DNA from: RGIG4708 sp045538875 | GTDB taxonomy: Bacteria > Bacillota > Clostridia > UMGS1810 | Assembly: GCA_045538875.1 (NCBI GenBank) | Contig: JAZQEG010000023.1 | Coordinates: 1-34,815 of the forward strand | Reading direction: 5' to 3' | DNA length: 34,815 nt | Part shown: piece after piece, positions 1 to 8,010 of the stretch | Layout: each line of letters starts with the position of its first letter | Numbering within the stretch: the stretch's first letter is position 1 | Made by a program: the position numbers and the translations under genes | The notes under the pieces: model-generated | What the model saw: the letters and a program-made list of their open reading frames with translations, nothing else | What the model was told of the DNA's origin: nothing | The model's database searches: none

Positions 1-120
1 TCACGGCGAAAAAATTTCGACGGCTATTGCGCGTGCCAACAAGACGACAAATGAAAAAATTACAGTTTGTTAAGTTTTTTGAACGCAGTTTGCGGATTGC
101 AGCATTTCGATTAAAATTTA
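1..120. repeat. Dispersed repeat, copy A (cut by window edge)
   Basis: These bases match 13842-13960 at roughly 90% identity, almost without gaps; the shared core includes ATGAAAAAATTACAGTTTGT and CGGATTGCAGCATTTC. In the second copy this sequence is the right arm of a large palindrome, so here it is probably the right arm of a similar element whose left arm lies before the window. It contains an open frame running into the MATE gene, but the frame is a by-product: the pump's family-like N-terminus and ribosome binding site lie downstream. Family unknown; a non-autonomous (MITE- or REP-like) element is my inference. Confidence 0.75.
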
Positions 121-182
121 TCCTTTATAAAACTTATCTTAAGATAAATTTACATAAAAATCTCACAGGGGATGAAAATAAC

Positions 183-1547
183 TTGGATATTCAGGAAAAA
201 CAATATATAAAAATGACGCAAACACCAATAAAGCTCCTTATTATTAAGCTTGCTGTGCCTACTGTAATCAGTATGCTTGTAACCTCACTGTACAATATGG
301 CCGACACATTTTTTGTGTCGCAGCTTGGCAAAAGTGCCTCAGGTGCAGTAGGGGTAGTATTTTCGCTAATGGCAATTATTCAGGCAATAGGCTTTACACT
401 CGGTCAGGGTGCAGGCAATGTCATTGCAAGGCTTTTGGGAGTAAAAAATTATTTGGGAGCAAACAATTTTGCATCCACATCATTTTTTACCGCAATAGCG
501 TGTGGTTTGTGTGTAACAGGCTTTGGCATATGGTATATTGAGCCACTTATGAATTTGCTTGGTGCAACAACAACTGTGCTGCCTTACGCAAAAACCTATG
601 CAACATACATTTTAATAGGAGCGCCAATTATGATATGCTCCTTTGTAATGAATAACATACTTCGCTCGGAGGGCAAATCGCTGTTTGCAATGCTTGGGCT
701 TGTAACTGGCGGAGTGCTCAATATGCTGCTTGACCCGCTTTTTATATTTGGCTTTAATATGGGCATTGCGGGAGCTGCAATAGCAACGCTTGTAAGCCAG
801 TGTGTGTCTTTTTTGATACTGCTGCAATTTTTTGTGTTTAAAAAGAGTGTTGTAAGGTTTGGCATAAAATATATAAGCGAGTATTTACGCACCCTTGCAG
901 AAATTATCAAAACAGGTGCTCCCTCTTTTTGCAGGCAGGGCTTGGCAAGTGCCTCAACCATATTGCTTAACACTCAGGCAGGCTTTTATGGGGGTGATGC
1001 AGCACTTTCTGCAATGGGTATAGTGTCTAAAATATATATGGCACTGTTTAGTGTTGGCATTGGCATTGCTCAGGGGTATCAGCCTGTTGCGGGCTTCAGC
1101 TATGGCGCAAAAATGTGGAAAAGGCTCAAAGAGGCGTTTTTGTACACCTATTGGGTTACAACATGCACAATGATTGTTTTTGCAGTGTGCACATATTTTG
1201 GAGCACCATATATTATGCCTATGTTTATAGACGATGCTGAGGTTATACAAATCGGCACAATGTCACTTAGGTTTTTGGCATTTGCAATTCCGCTATTGCC
1301 TCTTAATGTAATGACAAATATGACATATCAGTCTACCGGGCAAAAGGTAAAAGCAGTGTTGCTGGCCTGCTGCCGCAACGGAATATGCCTTATACCCGCC
1401 ATAATTATTTTGCCGTCGCTGTGGGGGCTTGTTGGGATTGAAATGAGTCAGGCGTGTGCAGATGTTGTATCGGGGATTATTTCATTGCCGTTTATATATT
1501 TAATATTAAAAGATATAAACACCAAAATATCAACTATGGGGGAATAA
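183..1547 (+). CDS. MATE family multidrug/cation efflux transporter
   Basis: Integral membrane antiporter of the MATE (MatE/NorM-DinF) superfamily, expected to export organic cations or drugs using a Na+ or H+ gradient. The protein of about 454 residues is hydrophobic throughout, with about 12 membrane spans in two homologous halves. Its start region (PTVISMLVTSLYNMADTFFV) is the conserved first helix of the family. I chose TTG at 183 because AGGGG at 167-171 precedes it and the resulting N-terminus matches the usual family length; ATG at 213 is the alternative. The open frame reaches back to 27, but only through a dispersed repeat. Pyruvate kinase follows after 4 bases, so the two are probably co-transcribed. 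Substrate cannot be told from sequence. Confidence 0.93.
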   Translation: MDIQEKQYIKMTQTPIKLLIIKLAVPTVISMLVTSLYNMADTFFVSQLGKSASGAVGVVFSLMAIIQAIGFTLGQGAGNVIARLLGVKNYLGANNFASTSFFTAIACGLCVTGFGIWYIEPLMNLLGATTTVLPYAKTYATYILIGAPIMICSFVMNNILRSEGKSLFAMLGLVTGGVLNMLLDPLFIFGFNMGIAGAAIATLVSQCVSFLILLQFFVFKKSVVRFGIKYISEYLRTLAEIIKTGAPSFCRQGLASASTILLNTQAGFYGGDAALSAMGIVSKIYMALFSVGIGIAQGYQPVAGFSYGAKMWKRLKEAFLYTYWVTTCTMIVFAVCTYFGAPYIMPMFIDDAEVIQIGTMSLRFLAFAIPLLPLNVMTNMTYQSTGQKVKAVLLACCRNGICLIPAIIILPSLWGLVGIEMSQACADVVSGIISLPFIYLILKDINTKISTMGE

Positions 1548-1551
1548 ATAA

Positions 1552-2967
1552 ATGAGAAAAACAAAAATAATATGCACTCTCGGTCCGTCAACCGATGATG
1601 AAAATGTACTGCGAAGCCTTATAAAAGCAGGTATGAATGTTGCAAGGCTAAACTTTTCACACGGGGACCACGAAGAGCAGCTCAGACGTATAAATATGGT
1701 TAAAAAGCTCCGTGATGAGTTAAATCAGCCAATTGCAATTTTGCTTGATACAAAAGGCCCCGAAATTCGCATAGGTGAATTTAAAAACAGGTCTGTTGTG
1801 TTAACAAAAGGGCAAAACTTTACTCTTACTACACGCGATGTAGAAGGGGACGAAAATAGGGTTTCTGTTTCGTACAGTGAGCTCCCGTACCGCATCAAGC
1901 TTGGCGACAGGATTCTTATTGATGACGGCCTTATTGAGCTTATTGCAGTGGAGGCAACAGACACCGACATAAAATGCTTTGTACGCAACGGAGGCACACT
2001 TTCTAACAAAAAGAGCATAAACCTGCCGGGAATCAACCTTGATATGCCATATATGACCGAAAAGGACAGGGAGGACATAATTTTTGGCATCAAACATGAT
2101 ATAGATTTTATTGCAGCATCTTTTGTGCGCAGTGAAAGCGATGTAAAGGATGTGTTTGATATACTCCAAAAAAACAACGGTACGCACATTAGGATTATTG
2201 CAAAAATCGAAAATAACGAGGGCGTTGAAAATATCGACAGTATTTTGGCTGCCTCCGACGGAATTATGGTGGCGCGCGGTGATATGGGAGTGGAAATATC
2301 GTTTGAAAAGCTCCCTGCAATACAAAAAATGCTTATTAAAAAATGCTATGCAGCGGGCAAAATGGCAATTACAGCAACACAGATGCTCGATTCGATGGTG
2401 CACAACCCGCGCCCTACAAGAGCAGAGGTTTCGGATGTAGCAAACGCAGTATATGACGGAACAAGTGCAATTATGCTCTCTGGCGAAACAGCTGCAGGTG
2501 AATATCCTGTAGAGAGTGTTATTGCGATGTCCGAAATTGCCGAATCTACCGAAAACAGCATCAATTATACAGGCAGATTTTTAAGGGAAAAGGTAAAAAA
2601 CAACACCATTACCGATGCAGTTTGCCATGCATCGTGCACTACTGCCATAGACCTTAATACATCTGCAATTGTTGCACTCACACTCACAGGCCATACTGCC
2701 CGTATGATTTCAAAGTTTCGCCCAAGCTGTCCAATAATTGCGGCAACCACCGATGCATGCAGCTATCATCAGCTTGCACTCAGCTGGGGAGTGGTACCTG
2801 TTATGAACGGCCGTCAGACCGACACAGAGGCACTTTTTGACTCGGCAATACAAAAGCTTGACGAAACGAGCATTGCACGCCGTGGCGACAAAGTAATAAT
2901 TATAGGTGGCTCTCATCTTGATGCAATAGGCACAAGCGATGTAATGAGAGTACATGTTATTGAATAG
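1552..2967 (+). CDS. pyk: Pyruvate kinase
   Basis: Catalyses the last step of glycolysis, phosphoenolpyruvate + ADP to pyruvate + ATP, in the cytoplasm. The 471 residues are the usual length for the short bacterial form without a C-terminal PEP-utilizer extension. Visible signatures: ARLNFSHG near residues 31-38 (substrate/ATP-binding Arg, Asn, Ser), the catalytic-lysine motif KIENNEGVENID with Lys218, MVARGDMGVE near 238-247, and TATQMLDSM near 271 (metal and phosphate site). The C-terminal alpha/beta allosteric domain is complete. The ATG follows GGGGGAATAAATA, overlapping the end of the MATE gene. No strong terminator follows; an AT-rich hairpin at 2987-3018 is the only structure before the next promoter. 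With pfkA at 26193 this window covers two control points of glycolysis. Confidence 0.98.
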   Translation: MRKTKIICTLGPSTDDENVLRSLIKAGMNVARLNFSHGDHEEQLRRINMVKKLRDELNQPIAILLDTKGPEIRIGEFKNRSVVLTKGQNFTLTTRDVEGDENRVSVSYSELPYRIKLGDRILIDDGLIELIAVEATDTDIKCFVRNGGTLSNKKSINLPGINLDMPYMTEKDREDIIFGIKHDIDFIAASFVRSESDVKDVFDILQKNNGTHIRIIAKIENNEGVENIDSILAASDGIMVARGDMGVEISFEKLPAIQKMLIKKCYAAGKMAITATQMLDSMVHNPRPTRAEVSDVANAVYDGTSAIMLSGETAAGEYPVESVIAMSEIAESTENSINYTGRFLREKVKNNTITDAVCHASCTTAIDLNTSAIVALTLTGHTARMISKFRPSCPIIAATTDACSYHQLALSWGVVPVMNGRQTDTEALFDSAIQKLDETSIARRGDKVIIIGGSHLDAIGTSDVMRVHVIE

Positions 2968-3016
2968 TTGAAATTTTCAGATTGTAAATAATCCAATTAT
3001 TTTAATTGTATGATTA

Positions 3017-3045
3017 TTGATTATTTGACAAAATAATGATATAAT
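3017..3045 (+). promoter_or_regulatory. Predicted sigma-A promoter of the GH78 gene
   Basis: TTGATT (3017-3022), a 17-base spacer and TATAAT (3040-3045). It lies in a 208-bp AT-rich gap after pyk and would give a leader of roughly 125 nt before the TTG start at 3176. The -35 box overlaps the foot of an AT-rich hairpin (AATAATC/GATTATT outer stem, CAATTA/TAATTG inner stem, 2987-3018), which could be a weak terminator of pyk or an operator. A closer TTGACA at 3025 leaves a spacer of only 9 and was not used. Confidence 0.6.
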
Positions 3046-3175
3046 ACAGTTAAAGTATGGTGGACATTACACATAATTTTTAACAATAATACCATAAAAT
3101 ACTTACAGCGATTTACATAAGATAATTTAATTAAAATTGTCAATAAAAAACATAATTGTACAAGGGGTGAAATAA

Positions 3176-5044
3176 TTGATTAATTCAAATGCAAAATGGA
3201 TATGGATATGTGATAATCCTCAACCCGAGGAATACGGCTGCTTTATACAACCCTTTTTTTTGGGCAAAAACTATGGTAAGGTGATTGTGAAAATTGCTGC
3301 AGAAACCGATTATATAATGTATGTTAACGGTACTGTTTCAGCTTTTTCGCAATTTCCGGGATATCCTTTTGAAAAGTATTATGATGAAATAGATATTACC
3401 CGTTTTTGCAAACATGGGGAAAACGAATTTTCAGTAACTGTCCGTTATGAAGGTGCAAAGTCGGGCTCTACACATATTGAGGATGGTGCAGGTGTTATTT
3501 TTTGTATAGAGGCAGATAATGAAATTGTTGCATTTAGCAGCAAAGATACACTATGCGGATTTGATGGCAGGTATGTGCAACACGAGGTGCGAAGCATTAC
3601 ACCGCAGCTTGGCTATTCTTCGGGGATGAAGGTAGGAAAACCTGTTTTTGACAAAAAAGCGGTGCAAACCAATCATACATACAACCTGGTTAGAACACCT
3701 GTAAAAAAGACGCAGTTTGCGGGTTTTCAACCAGCAAAATCACTTGGTAATAATTTGTACGATTTAGGCAGGGAAACTGCTGGATATTTATATATAAAGA
3801 TAAAAGCAGACCATGCACAAAAATTTATTGTCAGCTACGGTGAGCACATTAGTGACGGATGCGTGCGGCGTATTATCGAAAACAGAGATTTTTCTCTTGA
3901 TTTTCATACAGAAAAGGGTGAGCATGAATTTACTCAATATTTTGTAAGAGTTGCATGCAGGTATTTGCAGGTGGATGCCTCTGATGATGTGGAAATTCTT
4001 GAAATAGGTGTATGTCAGTACTTGTATCCGGTAACCGAAAAGCCTTTTGTTGTTCCTGATCAAGACAAAAAAATTTACGAAACATGTGTCAGGACTTTGC
4101 GTTTGTGTATGAATCACCATTATGAAGATTGTCCGTGGAGAGAGCAAGCTCTTTACATTCTTGACAGCCGTAACCAGATGCTTTGCGGCTATTATGCTTT
4201 TAACGAAAGTGATTTTCAGCGTGAAAATATTTTGTTTATGTCTAAAGGAACCAGGGATGATGGCTTTTTTGAACTGACTTTCCCTTCGGCAGATACGCCG
4301 TCTATTCCATTTTTTTCCATTATGTATCCTGTGATGGTAGCAGAATATATCGAGCACACAGGCGATAAGCGTATTCTCGATGATGTAATGGGAAAAATTG
4401 TAACTGTTATGAAAAAAACAAAGGAAAGAATTGACGACAGAGGTTTAATTCCTGCATTTGAAGAGCCTTATTGGAATTTTTACGAATGGGCAGATGGATC
4501 CGATGGATGCGATGAAAAGTATTTTGCATCGGATAATGAAGGAAAGTATCACCTCATTTTGAATTGTGCTTTTGTATATGCAGGTACAAGTTATCACAAA
4601 TTGTGTGATCTTGCAGGTGTAGAGTGTGACATAGATTTTGAGTCGCTAAAAAAAGAAATACACAAAAACTTTTTTGATTGCAAAACAGGCCTTTTTGCAA
4701 ATACATTGCGAAAGGATAAATATTCACAACTCGGAAATGCTTTTGCTGTTCTTATAGGCTTGGGCGATGAACGAACATTGGATGCCATAAAGGAAAGCGA
4801 CACGCTTGTTCCGGCAACTCTTTCAATGAGTTCTTTTATATATGATGCATTGCTGAATACCAACTATGATGATGGCAAGGATTATATTCTTAAAGATATA
4901 CGAAAAAAATACAACTATATGCTCCAATGTGGTGCATCATCGTTTTGGGAAACAATTCTTGGCCATGAAGATTTTAATGGTGCAGGTAGCCTGTGTCACG
5001 GTTGGAGTGCATTGCCGGTATATTATTATAATAAGTTGCTTTGA
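3176..5044 (+). CDS. Alpha-L-rhamnosidase-like glycoside hydrolase (GH78)
   Basis: Probable cytoplasmic enzyme that removes terminal alpha-L-rhamnose from glycosides, acting by an inverting mechanism with acidic residues in an (alpha/alpha)6 barrel. The N-terminal part (about 1-290) looks like the beta-sandwich domains of the family, starting with a WIW...CF carbohydrate-module pattern. The barrel begins near residue 295 and carries the family hallmark DCPWREQALYILDSRNQ near 316-332; tryptophan- and glutamate-rich segments such as EEPYWNFYEWADG follow. At 622 residues it is short for GH78 but complete, with no signal peptide. TTG at 3176 is the start, 7 bases after AAGGGGTG. No transporter or regulator of rhamnose is adjacent, so it seems to act on imported oligosaccharides. 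Exact substrate is uncertain. Confidence 0.8.
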   Translation: MINSNAKWIWICDNPQPEEYGCFIQPFFLGKNYGKVIVKIAAETDYIMYVNGTVSAFSQFPGYPFEKYYDEIDITRFCKHGENEFSVTVRYEGAKSGSTHIEDGAGVIFCIEADNEIVAFSSKDTLCGFDGRYVQHEVRSITPQLGYSSGMKVGKPVFDKKAVQTNHTYNLVRTPVKKTQFAGFQPAKSLGNNLYDLGRETAGYLYIKIKADHAQKFIVSYGEHISDGCVRRIIENRDFSLDFHTEKGEHEFTQYFVRVACRYLQVDASDDVEILEIGVCQYLYPVTEKPFVVPDQDKKIYETCVRTLRLCMNHHYEDCPWREQALYILDSRNQMLCGYYAFNESDFQRENILFMSKGTRDDGFFELTFPSADTPSIPFFSIMYPVMVAEYIEHTGDKRILDDVMGKIVTVMKKTKERIDDRGLIPAFEEPYWNFYEWADGSDGCDEKYFASDNEGKYHLILNCAFVYAGTSYHKLCDLAGVECDIDFESLKKEIHKNFFDCKTGLFANTLRKDKYSQLGNAFAVLIGLGDERTLDAIKESDTLVPATLSMSSFIYDALLNTNYDDGKDYILKDIRKKYNYMLQCGASSFWETILGHEDFNGAGSLCHGWSALPVYYYNKLL

Positions 5045-5218
5045 TGTGCAATTTATTTTCATTTAAGTATTTATACAAAGGTGGTTTTGACATACGCTCC
5101 ACCAAACCAATCACACTTCGCTGGTGCTCGTGTTCTTGGGGTGTCGTGCAGCCGTCAACCGCAACAAATCAGCTTCGCACCGTAGAGGGTGCTCGAGTTC
5201 AAATCCTTTTTCGCAAAC
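5045..5218. other. Gene-free stretch with tRNA 3'-end-like fragment
   Basis: No convincing gene. Two related segments are present: CTTCGCTGGTGCTCGTGTTC around 5116-5135 and GGTGCTCGAGTTCAAATCC at 5188-5206. The second carries GTTCAAATCC, the T-loop signature of tRNAs, followed by CTTTTTCGCA, which resembles a tRNA acceptor end. The bases before the loop do not pair with those after it, so this is not a functional tRNA. It may be the relic of a tRNA-targeted recombination or a decayed tRNA gene. Short open frames here have no family resemblance. Confidence 0.35.
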
Positions 5219-5250
5219 AAAAATAGCATACCGTTTGGTATGCTATTTTT
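5219..5250. terminator. Bidirectional Rho-independent terminator
   Basis: A perfect 14-bp stem, AAAAATAGCATACC (5219-5232) with GGTATGCTATTTTT (5237-5250), and a GTTT loop. A-run on one side and T-run on the other make it work in both directions: it would stop transcripts from the GH78 side on the plus strand and the tRNA-Ser transcript on the minus strand, which ends 4 bases away. Confidence 0.88.
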
Positions 5251-5253
5251 GTT

Positions 5254-5344
5254 TGGCGGAGAAGGAGAGATTTGAACTCTCGCGCCGCGTTAACGACCTA
5301 CACCCTTAGCAGGGGCGCCTCTTCGGCCTCTTGAGTACTTCTCC
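5254..5344 (-). tRNA. tRNA-Ser (anticodon GCT)
   Basis: Read on the minus strand, the acceptor stem is GGAGAAG/CTTCTCC with discriminator G and an encoded CCA at 5254-5256. The anticodon loop is CTGCTAA flanked by a GCCCC/GGGTG-type stem, giving anticodon GCT, which reads AGC and AGT serine codons. A long variable arm and the T arm GAGAGTTCAAATCTCTC are as expected for a class II serine tRNA. It lies downstream of the second serine tRNA and just before a strong terminator, so the two are one transcript. Confidence 0.95.
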
Positions 5345-5406
5345 GTAAAGTGCAGTTACACCCGCCTACACAGATGCAACTCTCAAAATATATTTAGATA
5401 AAAAAA

Positions 5407-5493
5407 TGGCGGAGAGGCAGAGATTCGAACTCTGGGTGCTTTCGCATCACTAGTTTTCAAGACTAGCTCCTTAAACCACTCGGACACCTCTCC
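5407..5493 (-). tRNA. tRNA-Ser (anticodon TGA)
   Basis: Read on the minus strand: acceptor stem GGAGAGG/CCTCTCC, discriminator G, encoded CCA at 5407-5409, and anticodon loop CTTGAAA closed by ACTAG-type pairing, giving anticodon TGA, which reads TCA and other TCN serine codons. The variable arm (GATGCGAAAGCAC) is long, as in class II tRNAs, and the T arm is CAGAGTTCGAATCTCTG. It is the promoter-proximal gene of the pair, 62 bases before tRNA-Ser(GCT). Confidence 0.96.
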
Positions 5494-5522
5494 GTTTGCA
5501 AGCTCACGCAAGCTACCTATAT

Positions 5523-5551
5523 ATAATATCACGCAAAGCTTTAGTTGTCAA
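5523..5551 (-). promoter_or_regulatory. Strong predicted promoter of the tRNA-Ser pair
   Basis: On the minus strand, a consensus TTGACA (5546-5551), a 17-base spacer and TATTAT (5523-5528), about 30 bases before the first tRNA. This near-ideal match is typical for stable-RNA genes. Confidence 0.8.
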
Positions 5552-5605
5552 CACTTTTTTTATATTTCTTTTTAAATTTGTTTTATGTGTGACAATATAT
5601 TTGAC

Positions 5606-5634
5606 TTGAAAAACGCTTATTTATATAGTATAAT
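5606..5634 (+). promoter_or_regulatory. Predicted promoter of the cysteine desulfurase/thiI run
   Basis: TTGAAA (5606-5611), a 17-base spacer and TATAAT (5629-5634). It is divergent from the tRNA promoter 55 bases away and would drive the plus-strand gene run beginning at 5678. No riboswitch or T-box fits in the short leader. Confidence 0.65.
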
Positions 5635-5677
5635 ATATTATGTATATGTATGAAGATTTGTAAATGAGGTCTGTATA

Positions 5678-6823
5678 ATGGAAGTGTATCTTGATAACAG
5701 CGCCACAACAGCACCATATAAGCAGGTTGCAGATGTGGTTTACAATACAATGTTAAATACCTACGGCAATTCATCATCACTTCATAAAATAGGCAAAAAC
5801 GCAGAAGATTTGATGCAAAAGTCTAGAGAGATAATTTCGAGTACGGTTTATTGTACACCTGATGAGTTATACTTTACAAGTGGGGGGACCGAAAGCGACA
5901 ATTTTGCAATTATAGGCTACGCTATGGCAAACCGACGCAAAGGTAACAAGGTAATTACTCAGGTTACTGAGCACAAGGCAGTGCTTGAGAGCTTTGAGCA
6001 TCTTGCAAAATGTGGATTTGATGTTTGCTATGTAGATGTTGACCAAAATGGTATTGTCAATATGGAGCAGCTCAGAGCACAAATTGATGATAACACTATT
6101 TTGGTAAGTATAATGGCAGTTAACAACGAAACGGGTGCAATTCAGCCGACGGGTGAAATTTCGGCAATGATAGACCACAGTAAATGTGCTTTTCATGTTG
6201 ATGCTGTGCAGGCTTACGGCAAAATAAAGCTCAATGTTAAAAAGCTTAAAATTGATATGCTCACAATATCGGGGCACAAAATACACGGCCCAAACGGCAT
6301 AGGAGCACTCTATGTGCGCAAAGGGCTCAAAATTGCTCCTCAGATGCTCGGCGGCGGGCAGGAAAGGGCAATGCGCTCGGGCACCGAAAATGTTGCGGCA
6401 ATTGCTGGCTTTGCAAAGGCAGCACAGCTCAAGTTTGAAAATATGGAGGCAACCACAAAACACATTGCAGCGCTAAAATCCCGTCTTTGCGAGGGACTTT
6501 GCAAAGTTGAGGGTGCAGTGGTAAATTCACCTGATGACGCCCTGTACAGCATACTTAACATTTCGTTTGTGGGAGTGCGCTCCGAGGTGCTTTTGCATGT
6601 GCTTGAATCAAAGGGCATTTATGTGTCGTCGGGCAGCGCATGCAACTCTAAAAAAGACAGCGTAAGCTATGTGCTTAAGGCAATGAAGCTTGGCAAAGAG
6701 AGAATAGACAGTGCTATAAGGTTTTCGCTTTCGGAATTTAACACCCAAGAGGAAATTGAGTATACAATCGAGGTTGTACAAAAAGAGGCTATAAACCTTA
6801 TGCGAATAATGAACGGGAGATAG
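5678..6823 (+). CDS. Cysteine desulfurase (NifS/IscS type)
   Basis: Pyridoxal-phosphate enzyme that takes sulfur from L-cysteine, leaving alanine and a persulfide on its own cysteine. The 381 residues show the aminotransferase class V fold. His99 (TEHK) is the conserved base, Lys201 in SGHKIHGP is the PLP lysine, and Cys322 in SSGSACNSKK is the catalytic cysteine on its mobile loop. Start ATG follows GAGGT with a 7-base gap. thiI begins 4 bases after the stop, and such dedicated desulfurase-ThiI pairs in Firmicutes (NifZ in Bacillus subtilis) supply sulfur for 4-thiouridine in tRNA rather than for iron-sulfur clusters. No iscU or sufU is nearby, supporting that role. Confidence 0.95.
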   Translation: MEVYLDNSATTAPYKQVADVVYNTMLNTYGNSSSLHKIGKNAEDLMQKSREIISSTVYCTPDELYFTSGGTESDNFAIIGYAMANRRKGNKVITQVTEHKAVLESFEHLAKCGFDVCYVDVDQNGIVNMEQLRAQIDDNTILVSIMAVNNETGAIQPTGEISAMIDHSKCAFHVDAVQAYGKIKLNVKKLKIDMLTISGHKIHGPNGIGALYVRKGLKIAPQMLGGGQERAMRSGTENVAAIAGFAKAAQLKFENMEATTKHIAALKSRLCEGLCKVEGAVVNSPDDALYSILNISFVGVRSEVLLHVLESKGIYVSSGSACNSKKDSVSYVLKAMKLGKERIDSAIRFSLSEFNTQEEIEYTIEVVQKEAINLMRIMNGR

Positions 6824-6827
6824 TGAT

Positions 6828-7991
6828 TTGAAAAGACTTATATTGGTTAGATACGGTGAAATCATCCTAAAAGGGTTAAACAGGCCTGTGTTTGAGGATG
6901 CGCTTATAAAAAATATCAGAGGGGCACTGCGCAGTGTTTGTAAGGTAGACATTTACAAGGCACAGGCAAACATATATATTACCCCCGAGGATGATGACAA
7001 AACAGACGAAGTAATAGATGTGTTAAAGCATGTGTTTGGCATAGTTAGTATAATCGAAGCTTATGAATGTGAAAAAGATATCGAAAATATCAAGCAGTCT
7101 GTTACCGAAACATTTAAAAATAAGCTTATGAGTGCAAAAACCTTTAAGGTAGAGGCAAAAAGAGCAGACAAAAAGTTTTGTCTTAAATCCCCTCAAATAT
7201 GCACCGAGGTTGGCGGGGCAGTGCTTTCAAAATTTAATCATCTCAAAGTAGATGTGCACAATCCCGATGTGGTTGTAAATGTAGACATACGCGAAACAAA
7301 TGCGTATATTCACACAGGCAGAATAAAAGGCGCAGGCGGTATGCCTGCAGGCACAAACGGCAATGCCATGCTATTGCTCTCGGGTGGCATAGACAGCCCT
7401 GTTGCAGGCTATATGATTGCAAAGCGAGGAGTGCGCCTTGAAGCAATACACTTTTTTAGCTATCCGTACACAAGCGACAGAGCAAAAGACAAGGTTATGA
7501 AGCTTGCAAAAATTGTTGGTTCATACACGGGTGGTATGAAGGTTCACATTGTGCCATTTACCGAAATACAGCTGCAAATAAGGGACAAATGCCCCGAGGA
7601 ATATATGACTTTGGTTATGCGCCGCTTTATGATGGCAATTGCCGAAAAAATAGCAAGGCAGCGAGGCTGCAAGGCACTAGTTACAGGTGAGAGCATAGGT
7701 CAGGTGGCAAGCCAGACAATGAATGCCCTGGCGGTTACAGACGATGTTGTTAATATGCCAGTATTCCGCCCTTGTATAGGTATGGACAAAGAGGAAATTG
7801 TTGAAATTTCCCGAAAAATAGAAACTTTTGAAACATCAATACTTCCTTATGAGGATTGTTGCACAGTGTTTACACCAAAGCATCCTGCAACAAAGCCGAT
7901 ACTTGAAAAAGTTGTTGCGGCACAGAATCTTGTTGATGCAGAAAAACTTATAGAAGATGCGGTGAACGGCACAGAAATGTTATATGTATAA
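6828..7991 (+). CDS. thiI: tRNA 4-thiouridine synthetase ThiI (no rhodanese domain)
   Basis: Adenylates U8 of tRNA and replaces the oxygen with sulfur received from a cysteine desulfurase. The N-terminal ferredoxin-like and THUMP domains (about 1-165) bind the tRNA; the PP-loop ATPase follows with LLSGGIDSPVAG (SGGIDS 185-190). Cys344 in YEDCCTVFTPKHP matches the conserved catalytic cysteine of the PP-loop domain. At 387 residues it ends there, lacking the C-terminal rhodanese domain of the E. coli protein, which is the usual short Firmicutes form used with a dedicated desulfurase. That partner is the preceding gene. The start is TTG at 6828 after GGGAGATAG. The end overlaps no real gene; recA starts 19 bases later. 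Confidence 0.96.
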   Translation: MKRLILVRYGEIILKGLNRPVFEDALIKNIRGALRSVCKVDIYKAQANIYITPEDDDKTDEVIDVLKHVFGIVSIIEAYECEKDIENIKQSVTETFKNKLMSAKTFKVEAKRADKKFCLKSPQICTEVGGAVLSKFNHLKVDVHNPDVVVNVDIRETNAYIHTGRIKGAGGMPAGTNGNAMLLLSGGIDSPVAGYMIAKRGVRLEAIHFFSYPYTSDRAKDKVMKLAKIVGSYTGGMKVHIVPFTEIQLQIRDKCPEEYMTLVMRRFMMAIAEKIARQRGCKALVTGESIGQVASQTMNALAVTDDVVNMPVFRPCIGMDKEEIVEISRKIETFETSILPYEDCCTVFTPKHPATKPILEKVVAAQNLVDAEKLIEDAVNGTEMLYV

Positions 7992-8010
7992 GATAAACGG
8001 AGGCAAAAAA

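Noticed and set aside
27..182. N-terminal extension of the MATE frame upstream of TTG 183
   Set aside because: It is translated repeat sequence shared with 13842-13960. The family N-terminus and the AGGGG site support TTG 183.
3025..3045. TTGACA-TATAAT promoter before the GH78 gene
   Set aside because: Spacer is only 9 bases; the TTGATT at 3017 with 17 bases is a better match.
5188..5214. A third tRNA gene
   Set aside because: Only a T-loop-like motif and acceptor-like end exist; stem bases do not pair and no anticodon arm can be drawn.
5041..5309. Two 61-codon frames between the GH78 gene and the tRNAs
   Set aside because: They overlap a terminator and a tRNA gene and resemble nothing; the sequence is better read as non-coding.
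7984..8010. Earlier ATG for recA
   Set aside because: It lies in the thiI end without a ribosome binding site; ATG 8011 has GGAGG and the RecA-typical N-terminus.
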